Below, one piece after another: positions 54,478 to 64,000 of a DNA stretch of 64,000 nt; position 1 is the stretch's first letter, and the number at the start of each line of letters is the position of its first letter. The notes below the pieces were generated by a model. That model had not been told where the DNA came from. It made no database searches and was given only the letters and a program-made list of their open reading frames with translations. The position numbers were made by a program, and so were the translations under genes. The DNA lies in assembly GCA_907164885.2 (NCBI GenBank), contig OU015490.1, positions 17,969,440-18,033,439 on the forward strand, read 5' to 3'. This DNA comes from Dolomedes plantarius. Lineage: Eukaryota > Arthropoda > Arachnida > Araneae > Dolomedidae.

Positions 54478-55289
54478 CAGTGCTTCACAACCGCTGTGCC
54501 GCGAGGTGATCTTGACTGTGCCGCGGTAATTTTATCGATTATGATAATAAAAAAATTAACCACCGCATTAAATAGAAATTTTTATAAGTAAAATATTCCT
54601 CTAACTTTTTGTTAATATGTAATTTCTCTGGGTCGAAATTATACACAAAACAAAAACATGTTGTTAGCCATACATTGTATGTACGCTCGAGCGTCATATT
54701 TCTGGATTTCAGTTAAGAAAGAATGTCCACAAATTTCTGAGAAGGCCATTGCAATTTTGCTCCCATTTTTGACGACATACTTATGCGAACAAAGTTTTTC
54801 GACACTGGTTCTAATTGAAAATGACAAACGATCGTATTTAAAGGGCCTTGACAATGAACTGTAGCTCTTTCTATTATAGAGCCAAATATAAAACGTGCAA
54901 ATATAAAACGCACATGTATCAAAACAATCTCAAATATCTCATTAATAAATTAGTTATGGTTAAATTAACTTTGATTTATTAGTCTTAAGTAAAGACCAAA
55001 AACAAATTTTAATATAAAATTTAAAGAGAAATTTTTTTTACTTGTAAACTATAATTTTATATTTTTGTTCTTGTGTTGGTGTACAGTTCAAAATGATTTA
55101 TATAAAACTTAAATGATTATAATTATCTTGACACATAGAGCTATTTTGTTGTGTTTTTTTTATCTAATAAAACCATATACGTATTTATTGTAATTTATAT
55201 ATTTGCAAGCTTTTTCTTGTGGTGTGCCGCGGAATTATCGAAAAAAAAACGTTGTTGTGCCGTGGAAGATAAAAGGTTGCGGAGCTCTG
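54478..55289 (+). mobile_element. hAT element, 812 bp, perfect 8-bp duplication CTCTAAGG
   Basis: CAGTGCTTCACAACCGCTGT at 54478 and the inverse of GGTTGCGGAGCTCTG at 55289 form the ends (12 of 15). 'GTGCCGCGG' motifs lie inside both ends. CTCTAAGG is present at 54470-54477 and 55290-55297. The inside has only the hAT transposase C-terminus. Confidence 0.93.
54658..54864 (+). pseudogene. hAT transposase C-terminal fragment
   Basis: 68 codons: FWISVKKECPQISEKAIAIL followed by LPFLTTYLCEQSFSTLVLIE. This is the hAT dimerisation core (CE-x-x-FS), with a stop at 54862-54864. The start Met is a chance codon. The remainder of the protein has been deleted. Confidence 0.85.
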
Positions 55290-55297
55290 CTCTAAGG

Positions 55298-56114
55298 CAG
55301 GGTTCGACAACCTTTTTAGGCTGCGGACGAAATCCAGTCAAAATGTGTGAATTAAAAAGATGTTTGGGGTTAGTGGTATTATCATTTTAAAACAGTCTTT
55401 TTTGGTGAATAATAAGATAAATTTTATTGAGGAGATAAGGACAATACGCTTTAAACTTTAAACATAAAAAGCTTTTGCAGCATATTTTGAATCATTTTTA
55501 TCAAAACATAGTAAGAACTAATCTTTTTTTTTAAACAGTTTTGCAACATAAATTAGTTTGTATGTACTAAATTAATCACAAGCTATTTTTAAAACTCATT
55601 TTCATTCAGGAACGTAAAAGGGTTCTGATATACGAGTAGATGTATTAAATTTTAAGTTGTGGATTTAAATAAATTTGATTTTTGAAAAGATATTAAATTA
55701 TTATGTTCTGTCTACTGCGGAAATAATACTTATAACTCTACATTTTCTTACCAAATAAAGAAAAAAATGTGTAGGAATTATTAACTTAGGAAATAACTAA
55801 AAGTATTGTCCAGTCGCAAAGAAATGCTTAATATCAGGTCAGCAATCACTTTGTGGCCCTCCAATTCCTTTTTAAAGTCGCATAATATTATAAATCTAAA
55901 TAATACGATACATTGTTTGTAGAATTATTATATTACTAAAGAAATATATAAGCAAGGAATATAAATATTTATTTAATTTTTGAAATAATCAGTAATTTAA
56001 TTTTTGTTGAAAAAAATATATTTCGCTTTCACATCTATCCTATTTTCTTTCGGCCTGCAGCAGCGTCCAATAACGTAATAAGGCCCTAATAACGTTTCTA
56101 GTTGGCCAACCCTG
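55298..56114. mobile_element. Second hAT-type element, directly abutting
   Basis: CAGGGTTCGACAACCTTTTT at 55298 and GTTGGCCAACCCTG ending at 56114 form inverted ends (11 of 13), about 817 bp apart. The target duplication is doubtful because the left flank was re-used by the neighbouring insertion. No transposase is seen. Confidence 0.7.
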
Positions 56115-56364
56115 CTTTACAGCTGATACCGGATGTCTGGTTTTTATGTATTCTTTCGACAATGAGGTAAACAGGGATTTACAGAACATTTCATAAAGTT
56201 CAAGGAAATTTGCAATTTCATAGATTGTTTTCATTTTATCTACTCAATTTTTAAACTTTAGAAGTATATCTAAGAATGTGATTATCATAGTCATACATTT
56301 GAACAACTAATATTATAATGCTGCAAATTTATTTTCGGCTCGGTGATGCTAAAAACAATCTTAT

Positions 56365-56880
56365 AATGATTCCGACGCGTGGGCCCAGTTGGCAAAGGCA
56401 GCTATCTGAACGTCACTGGTCCGATGCCCGTCGCTGAAGAATCCACAGCCGTGTACACTAATGGCGGCTGGTACATGAAAAATCCGTCGTGGCTGCAATG
56501 TCCTTCAGTTCTCAAATTTACTTCCGTAGGTGCGGGCTCAAGTTCTCGTCACATGACTCGGTTCTAAATTACGGGACCGGCATGTAGGGGGCAGAGCTGG
56601 CCACCTATAGGGTGCCCCTTTAAATGAACGACCAGCAGTCTCGCGGTGTACTTACAGGCGAATAGCGCCCTTTACACGTACGCTCTTTCCCGCGTGAAAC
56701 CACAATCCCACGCGATTGAGTGCACGTGTGAGGGTGTCGGAGAGGAAGGGAAAGCTGCTTCATACTTCAAGTTTTCCCGCGCTCAATCCCGTACGCTGCA
56801 AGCACTCGCGAAAGAGCGTACGTGTAAAGGGCGCTAATATGTCGAGCGATAAACGCCTCCGCGTTCGGAAAAAAAAATTA
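56365..56880 (+). mobile_element. SINE copy 3, carrying a 170-bp MITE
   Basis: The A-box-like GGGCCCAGTTGGC (about 56380) and B-box-like GGTCCGATGCCC (about 56419) match copy 1. The shared body includes CACTAATGGCGGCTGG and GGTTCTAAATTACGGGACCGG. After the MITE it ends GCCTCCGCGTTCGG plus poly-A (56869-56877). 56115-56364 shows no gene. Confidence 0.78.
56665..56834. mobile_element. MITE with 25-bp perfect inverted ends, TA flanks
   Basis: GCGCCCTTTACACGTACGCT followed by CTTTC at the left is exactly inverted at the right (GAAAGAGCGTACGTGTAAAGGGCGC). TA (or ATA/TAA) flanks both sides. The centre is GC-rich and non-coding. The superfamily is unclear: a TA flank suggests Tc1/mariner, a TWA flank would suggest PIF/Harbinger. 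Confidence 0.9.
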
Positions 56881-57325
56881 TTCTGACGTTAGGATATAAA
56901 TTTGCTTTCCATTGTAAAATAATTTTTTTCAGAAGCAGTATTATTATTAGTACTATGTATTTAATCGAATTTAAAAGTCGAGGCTGGTGGATTAGTTTAT
57001 TTCATTCAGTCACGACAAAAACCTCTACTCAGAACGCGTCCCACCTTTATTTTCGAGGTCTGTTTCCTGCCCGTGTCGGTAATACGTTTGTTCACAAACA
57101 ACAATTTCAACAGTTTGCGCGAGTGTATCAAGTTCCGTAAAATAAACCTAGATCCCGAGTGAGTCCGATTTTTGAAATATTGGAAACGTTTTTCCAGAAA
57201 CAGAGACCGAAATCAAATGTTGCATGTCTTATGTTTAACATCTTATTGTTGTTGTTATTTAATGAGCGATCCGCCTTTATTTAATTATGTAATGTTGTTC
57301 CAGTCGTAGGGAAAGTATGTACGAA
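56881..57325. other. No gene seen
   Basis: A short frame at 56955-57140 (61 codons) is not recognisable. The GC-richer core at about 57020-57090 could be an old element piece. Confidence 0.4.
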
Positions 57326-57448
57326 CTAGCTGAAAACCCGCGCTTCGCCAGGGAGTAACATTCAAATTAAATACAACGGTCAATGTATGCAATTAACGCC
57401 AAAAAATAAATAAATATATATATATATTTATATATCTATATATATCTA

Positions 57449-57509
<61 letters not shown>

Positions 57510-58070
57510 AGTACGACGATCAATATATATACAACTGATGTAGAAAAAAATAAATATATTTATAAAAAAAATCGTAAGGGATATTTTTATAGACAAAATA
57601 ATGGCCAATCGTCTGCCGCATTAGCAAGAAAAAAATATTTATTTGTCTATTTAGTTGTTATGCACGTGACGATAAATTTATTGAAAGTACCAGAAAAAGA
57701 AATCACGTGATCGGAATTTAATAAATTAAATTCTAAAAATGAATTTTTAAAAATTCACCAAAAATCAGAAAAGGGAGGTAAAAACTCGAAAAAGATTTCA
57801 TTTTAAAGGAATTTTTAGAATCTTTCTCCTGATATATATTTTACAACCCTCAAATTATTATTTTAAATGCAAACTTAAAAAAAATTACTGAAACAGCTTA
57901 AAAATTTAATTTAAAAAAATCTAAGAAGAATTTTTCAAAAATCTCTCTTAGTTGCACCCCTACAGTATAAGAAGAATCGCCATGCAAAATGTCAGCCCTT
58001 TAGGTTCAGTGGTTTGGTCTGTGCGTTGTATATCAGTCAGTCAGTCACGGAACTGTTTTATATATATAGA
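57326..58070 (-). mobile_element. Helitron copy D, complete ends
   Basis: On the minus strand it starts TCTATATATATAAAACAGTT at 58070 and ends GGTTTTCAGCTAG at 57326. Flanking bases are A before TC and T after CTAG, as expected for Helitron insertion between A and T. It is 745 bp and non-coding, and carries a (TA)n run (about 57416-57506). It is the reference copy for A, B and C. Confidence 0.9.
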
Positions 58071-58094
58071 TGGTGAGTGTATTCCATATATATA

Positions 58095-58570
58095 CACTGA
58101 AGAGCCAAAAGAACTGATAAACATACAAATAACGGAGATATGCATTCAATGACCGTAACGCGATGCAGTCGGCAGTGCCTATATGAGACAACAGGTGTCT
58201 GGCGAAGCTGTTTGATCGGTTCCTGCAGCTGCAATGGCAGGTTATCACTATTTATGTGACTTTGAATGTCGCGTTATAGTCGGCGCACGAAAGACGGGGC
58301 ATGGCATCTCCGAGGTGACGATACGATTTGGATTTTCGCGCCCGACCATTTCACGAGAGTATAGTGAATATCAAGTATCCGGTAAAACATCAAATCTCCG
58401 ACAGCGGTGCGGCCGGAAAATACCTTGAAAGAACTGAACCGTCGACGACTGACGAGAATCCTTAAACGACATAGACGTGCAACCCTTGCTCAAACTGCTG
58501 CGGATTTCAATGCTGGGGCATCAACAAGCTTCAGCGTGCTCAACGAATCGTCATTGCTATGGGCTTTATA
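58095..58570 (+). pseudogene. Tc1-type element, 5' end and transposase N-terminus
   Basis: The end CACTGAAGAGCCAAAAGAAC at 58095 follows TA. The frame 58234-58428 begins MAGYHYLCDFECRVIVGARK. Its helix-turn-helix reads GHGISEVTIRFGFSRPTISR, then SGKTSNLRQRCGRK. After a frame break near 58425, the second domain continues (LNRRRLTRILKRHRRATLAQ). Everything after about 58540 is lost. By similarity to the copy at 6.9 kb it belongs to the same broad DD36E-like group. Confidence 0.78.
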
Positions 58571-58599
58571 AGAACGTATATTTCGAGAGGGGATTTTTC

Positions 58600-59115
58600 T
58601 TACATTGCATTAAAGGATTTATTTTTCATATCAGTTAAATAAATTCCATTTTGGCCAAGTTCTCTTAGATAATTCGCAGGTCGTATTTGAGGAACATCAG
58701 TGCAGATTTTCTTCCGATCCAGTACTTCGAAGGTACATTGATAAGCGTTGTTAAGACTACCCAATTTAACTAAATACTTGTTATGGGTATCTTTCTGTTC
58801 TATGCCCCTGAATAAACCATGAATCAGTTCTTCTTTACCCAAACTTTTATTAGTCAGCATATTAGCTGCATACTTAGACAAATATGATTTTGTTGACCCA
58901 GTGTCAATCTTTATTCTGACATATTTTTTTACCCTATTACCTTGGAGTTTCGCATTTGAAGTCTGCGAAACAACCGTAGGTTCATACATTCCATTTGTAA
59001 ACATACAGTCTTTATTTACGTTATTTCCACTACTTTTATCTACACAAAGAATTTCAGTCGATTCATTTTCAGTGGTAGCCGTACGCATGATCCGAAAATA
59101 ACCCCTAAATAACAC
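58600..59115 (-). pseudogene. BEL/Pao retrotransposon aspartyl protease-like fragment (DUF1758-like)
   Basis: A 171-codon open frame. VKKYVRIKIDTGSTKSYLSK carries a DTGS that fits the aspartyl protease-like domain of BEL/Pao polyproteins. KEELIHGLFRGIEQKDTHNK, then YQCTFEVLDRKKICTDVP, and ELGQNGIYLTD, resemble the following conserved blocks. No gag, reverse transcriptase or LTR is next to it. It abuts the Tc1 fragment, so both were cut or joined by deletion. Confidence 0.7.
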
Positions 59116-59720
59116 ATATCGAGCAATTAATCTTAGCTTTGCAGAATCTGGAGAGATGACGGTGTTTGAAGCACCCCCCTTTTCTTACGAGCCTGTCTCT
59201 TCTAAAGACCAGTGAAGTGCCTTTTGACAATCAGAACTCGTGTATGTTCGCCCTCGCAGAATATACAACTCGTTAAATTATTTGGTTTCGATTCAGCCGC
59301 GCAGGAAACTTCTGTGTCTTCATTATAAGGCGTCCACATTCATCTGCACTGCACAGTATTCTGCGGGGGAAACCAGTGATTTATGGGCACAGCGCTCTGC
59401 AACGATCCTGCAATCGAGCGGTTTTTCACAGAGCATCAAAGGGGGGGGGGGGCGGGGGATCATGCCCCTGTACCGTGACTAATCGACTCCAAAATGGTGT
59501 CAAGCGGGGTCGGGGGGTACTTGTCTGCATGAATGTGGAAGCGCTATTAGAGCGGGCTGGTGTGAGCGGGTATTTATGTGCTGGGAATGTCTGCCGCCAA
59601 ACGAGCCGATGTTCGCTCGCGAATGGAAAGTTGATGCGATAAAAACTTGAGAAGTTTGGAGAGATTATAATTCGTACTTTCACTTTCAAGTTTACTGTAT
59701 ACTAGTTATGCGAGGTTCCA

Positions 59721-59725
<5 letters not shown>
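59116..59725 (+). other. GC-richer region, no gene recognised; pogo-like end
   Basis: Frames of 70-90 codons cross G-runs (59441-59458) and look non-coding. The right side reads TAGTTATGCGAGGTTCCACTG-TA (59703-59725), an inverse of CAGTGGAACCTCGCATAAC, a pogo/Tigger-like end. A (TA)n run follows (59724-59808). Confidence 0.45.
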
Positions 59726-59818
<93 letters not shown>

Positions 59819-59819
59819 A

Positions 59820-60417
59820 TGGGAACGATTACAACGCAGCGCTGAGTAAACGAGGAGACGACAGTGCCATCCCGCGGAGAGAGGTGTTACTTGAGAGTTG
59901 ACCCCTGGATGCCGACGCTGACGGTCGTGCGAGAAAAGGGCAGACGGCCCTGTAACTGAAGTTTGGGCAAGACGGCCCCTATAACTATACCTGTAATTTG
60001 CCAGTGAATGTTGTAGACGTTCCATTGATACTCAACTCAAATCCTTTTGTATATAGCTTCCTACTTTATATATCTAATCAAGTTTAAATATAGATAATTA
60101 AATTACATGTGTTGTGAAGTTATTGATGAGTTAAGAATTCGCTTCCCACAAATGGGAGCCTGGCAGGGATGAAATATAAGTTAAGTTAGATAAGAGATAA
60201 GTTAGTTTTAAAATATACAAGAACTGTGAATATTAGTGAAAAACTGTGACTGTGATAGTGATTAGTGAAAGACTGTGAATATTAGAGACTGATAACTAAG
60301 TGATTTTTGGACCTTTGGACTGTGGTATGCTAAGAGCCATTCCAACCTGAAAAGAAAGACATCTGTTGAACCCGAGAGACCAAAACGGTAAGCGAGGTCT
60401 TATTCTTATTATATTGC
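59820..60417 (+). repeat. Probable 5' LTR end and leader of the right-edge gypsy element
   Basis: After a (TA)n run, non-coding sequence ends CTTCCCACA near 60149, followed by AATGGGAGCCTGGCAGGG, a TGG-starting candidate primer-binding site. Leader follows to 60417. The left LTR border and a second LTR are not visible (the 3' LTR would be beyond the window). Confidence 0.5.
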
Positions 60418-63400
60418 ATGATGGAAGCATTAGAAAAAAATTTGAAAAAGCGTACTACGCTGAGAACGGCCACGACAAAAATAATCAAAAGATTGGAAGC
60501 CGTTATGCATGAAACTCAGCCAGATGTAGATTTAATAGACGAATTACTTATACTTTTAACCGATAAGGAAGAAAACTTAAAATTAATAGATAGTCAGATT
60601 GAGAATGATATTACAGACGAAAAACAGCTTGAAAAAGAAACAATTTCAGCAGAGAATTATCACGAAGAGGTAATAATAGCCAAAGTCCGTGCTAAAAAAA
60701 TTATTAAGAAAATAGAAACGGAAAGTAAAAATTAAAATAAATAGACAGTGTTAAGTTCAGAAGATTCGTTTTCGAGAAACGCCACACCAGTGAAACTTCC
60801 GCGTTTAGTTATTGAAGCATTTAATGGCGAAATAAGTAAATGGCCAAATTTTTGGGCCCAATTCAAAAATGCAATTCACGATAGCGAATTATTAACAGAA
60901 GTGGAAAAATTTAACTATCTGATCACATATTTATCAGGTGACGCGAAAACAGCTATTTCTGGTTTGTCACTCGTAGCTGAAAATTATAAAAAAGCTATCT
61001 CAATTTTAGATACTAGATTTGGAAAAGTAGAGTTAATCGTGGACTTTCACATGTCAAAATTATTAAACCTGACGCCGTGTAGAAATTCAAGAGATGTAGC
61101 AACACTACGCAAAGTTTATGATACAGTTTCCGTTGAAGTAAATGCGCTACAAAGTCTTGGTATTGAACCGAACACCTACGGAACGTTACTATTCCCTATT
61201 TTGATCAAAACCATTCCGCACGATATAGCTCTAGAATTTAATAGATCCACCGAATCAGAAAAAAATAAAATTACGGATTTGCTACAATTTTTGAAAAAAG
61301 AAGTAGAGTCGCGAGAACGGACATTAATTTTAACACAAACGCCGGTCAATGAGAATCAGAATCATTTTAAAAACATAAGTATGAAACGACACAATTTTGA
61401 GAAACAGACTAAAGATTCGTACAGATGGAATGAAAACAGAAGTAAAGAATCGAAACCAAAATTTAATTACAGGGACCAGTATCGGAACAAACACTCGAAC
61501 ATAGTCTGTTATTCTTGTAATGAAATTGGCCATAAATCTCATGAATGTCAGAACAAAGCTCGAGGATTGCGTTGCTTTAAATGTTCGAATTTTAATCATA
61601 AAGCTGTTGATTGTACTAAAGATGTGTTTAAAATTAAATCTTATGCTAATGATGATAAAATTAAAAAGAAAATTACTATTATGGGTTATGAAACTAATGC
61701 ATTGTTTGACAGCGGTAGTGAAATTACGATGATCAAAGAATCTATTTATGAAAAGCTTAGTAAACCAGAACTAAAGAATGATCATAATATTTTAAACGGT
61801 ATCGCTAATGGTGAAGTGAGTCCTTTAGGCTACTTTAATGCGGAAATAAAAATAGACAACTGTGTTATAACTAGTGATGTATACGTTTTGAAAGAATTGT
61901 GTGAAGACGCTATTATCGGTATGAATGTCATGAAACAGTTAAATATCATATTAGATGAAAACGGAATGAGAGTTACCGGGGAGCGAAAAAATTTTCATGT
62001 AGGAATCGTTCGAATATGCCGGAAACGTGTCAAGGACACAGAGGCAGAAGATTCGCCACTCCATAATATAGACAAAACATCGAGCGATTTCGAAAGACTG
62101 TTTACAATACGAGACGCCTTAAGCGAGAACGAAATTGACATCTGCCATAACTTAGACTCGAGATTGAAAACGGAAGTTGCAAACCTCATCGCGAATTACA
62201 AACCAAACAAAACTAAAAACACGGGGTTAAAAATGAACATTATTTTGAAAGATGAATTTCCTGTGAAACAGCGTTGTCGCAGATTTCCCTTAGCAGAGCA
62301 AAAAATAATCGAAGAGCAAATAAAAATTTGGTTGCGTGATAATATAATTACAGAATCGTGTTCAGATTACGCTGCACCCGTAGTGTTGTGTAAGAAAAAA
62401 TCAGGCGAGTACCGTTTATGTATTGACTACAGGCAGTTAAATAAAAAGATCGTTAAAGACAATTTCCCTTTACCCCTTATAGAAGACGCGTTAAATAGAT
62501 TGGAACAATCAAAGATTTTCACGACGCTTGATCTAAAGAACGGATTTTTCCATGTTGATGTTGCAGAGAAGAGCCGCAAATATACAGCATTTGTCACTCA
62601 AGAAGGACAATATGAGTTTTTAAAAGTTCCTTTCGCACTGTCCACTAGCCCCAGTGTGTTTCAACGATACATTTACACAATATTTAGAGATATGTTAAAA
62701 GACAACACCATTATTATTTATATGGATGATTTGATAATTACATCGAACAATGAGAAAGAAGGTTTACTTAAATTAAAGCGTGTGATGGAAAGAGCGTCCG
62801 AGTATGGATTAGAGATAAATTTTAAAAAGTGCCAATTCTTGAAGCAAAACATTGAATTTTTAGGTTATGTAATAGAGAACGGAACAATTCAGCCTTCCCG
62901 AAGCAAAACATTAGCAGTTAAAAAATTCCCAGTACCCAAAACGACGAGACACGTAGATGCGTTGAGCCGAAAAACCGTCCTAGTGACAACACGTTCGCAC
63001 GCAGAGTTAACTACTAAAATTGCAAGAGCACAAGATGACGATGAGTGGGTTAAGACTATCAAAGAATTAGTGAAATTGGGTAAAAACAATGATTATTCAA
63101 TTGAAAAAGACTTTCTATATAAGTACGAAAATGGAAAAGATCTTTTAGTTGTTCCGGAAGACTTGCAAAAAGAAATCATACGTGAAATTCATAACAAAGG
63201 CCACTTTGGAGTTGCAAAGATAGAAGAAATTTTGAGACAAGACTTCTACATGCCAAAAGTGAAAACGAAAATCGTAAGTGTCATTGCGAATTGTATTGAG
63301 TGTATACTGTGTAATAGAAAAAGCGGGAAAAGTGAAGGATTTTTGAATCCGATTCCCAAAGAGAACTTACCATTAAGCACGTACCACATAGATTTTATTG

Positions 63401-64000
63401 GACCAATGCCCTCATCGAACAAAAAGTACCAGCACATTTTTACTGTGGTAGATGCATTTACGAAGTATGTTTGGCTCTACCCCACAAAATCAACGTCAGC
63501 GAAAGATGCCATCGACAAACTGAGGTTACAACAAACAACATTTGGAAACCCGTCAAGGATTATTTCAGATAAAGGTGGTGCATTTTTGTCCAACGAATTT
63601 CAGGAATTTTGTAAAGAAGAAGATATAGACCACATTAAGATAACAGCCGGAATTCCAAGAGGAAACGGACAGGTGGAGAGGATGCACAGAACCCTCATCC
63701 CGATTTTGTCGAAACTAACCATCGATGATGCAACCAAGTGGTATAAGCATGTACCTGCCGTTCAAAAAATTATTAACAGTACCATTTCAAGATCAACAAA
63801 ATTTACACCGTTTGAGCTTCTTACTGGAGTTAAATTAAAAAGTAAAGAAGATTTAAAGATAAAGGAAATCCTAGAAGAAGAATATATCAAAGCAAGTATG
63901 GAAGACCGAGAAAACATGAAAGAAATAGCAAAACAGAATATATTGAAAATACAAGAAGAAAATAAGAAAAATTTTAATCGGAAAAGGAAGAACGCAAGAC
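60418..64000 (+). pseudogene. gag-pol: gypsy-type gag-pol, open at window edge, RNase H missing
   Basis: One frame runs from ATG 60418 to the window end, with only two stops (TAA 60733-60735, TAG 60742-60744). After these it is open for over 1,085 codons. Order: coiled-coil-like Lys/Glu-rich N-terminus (60418-60732); a gag segment (60796-61290, KWPNFWAQFKNAIHDSELLT) resembling the BEL/Pao DUF1759 domain; two CCHC knuckles (61507-61548, 61573-61614); protease DSGS (61708); gypsy reverse transcriptase with YMDD (62719-62730). At 62941-62955 the reverse transcriptase end joins directly to HVDALSRK, the motif after RNase H, so the thumb/RNase H region is deleted in frame. The integrase finger (cysteines 63292 and 63301) and catalytic Asp (63391), Asp (63568) and Glu (63676, DD35E) are present. 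It is presumably non-autonomous, and continues past 64000. Confidence 0.85.

Noticed and set aside
59376..59689. 88-codon frames with Gly- or Pro-runs
   Set aside because: The runs come from a G-homopolymer at 59441-59458. Likely non-coding.

Overview
The window is AT-rich, intron-bearing eukaryotic DNA dominated by transposable elements. It most likely comes from an arthropod, and I favour an arachnid such as a spider. The reasons are a MATH-BTB (TDPOZ-type) gene with a GT-AG intron, long (TA)n runs, and a mix of hAT, Tc1/mariner, pogo-like, piggyBac, Helitron, SINE and Ty3/gypsy-type elements. The species is inferred, not shown. I found no CRISPR array, operon, rRNA gene or free-standing tRNA gene.

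Layout. 0-6 kb: an inverted repeat around a decayed Helitron helicase piece, a TTAA-flanked piggyBac relic, a decayed hAT, and a field of ~160-bp repeats ending in a Helitron-like terminus. 6.2-8.2 kb: a Helitron cut by a complete-ended but frameshifted Tc1-type element. 9.8-11.4 kb: the only convincing host gene, MATH-BTB, in two visible coding exons. 12-15 kb: a 191-bp satellite, microsatellites, a mariner transposase split by a hAT with a perfect 8-bp target duplication, and a Tc1 remnant. 15.8-25.7 kb: a relic of an unnamed conserved gene family, split by a very young Ty3/gypsy element (16191-24787; its 887-bp LTRs differ at two positions). 25.7-31.1 kb: a long hairpin, a 2.5-kb hAT transposase relic, the 5' half of a Tc1 element and another hAT fragment. 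33-38 kb: a GC-rich island, a second Helitron, a small hAT MITE, pogo-like ends and tRNA-derived SINEs. 39.8-45.9 kb: a 5.5-kb non-coding element with 629-bp direct repeats (LARD-like), flanked on both sides by the same ~190-250-bp piece of hAT plus (TA)n. 45.9-48 kb: a pogo-like element and a third Helitron inside a hAT 3' end. 48.5-53.4 kb: hAT-like ends enclosing tandem and inverted ~140-bp repeats. 54.5-58.1 kb: two abutting hAT elements, a SINE carrying a MITE, and a complete fourth Helitron. 58.1-59.1 kb: Tc1 and BEL/Pao relics. 59.8-64 kb: a gypsy-type element running off the window. Its gag looks BEL/Pao-like, and an apparent in-frame deletion has removed the RNase H region.

Taken together, this is a record of nested insertions. 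At several junctions the order of events can be read from target-site duplications: TAGAT for the gypsy element, GTATAGAA, AGCATAAC and CTCTAAGG for hATs, TTAA for piggyBac, TA for Tc1 and pogo, and A|T for the Helitron. I do not see a new defence or metabolic system. The most unusual items are the rebuilt or mosaic gypsy element at the right edge, the LARD-like element with its long flank duplication, and the conserved gene family interrupted by the young gypsy element.
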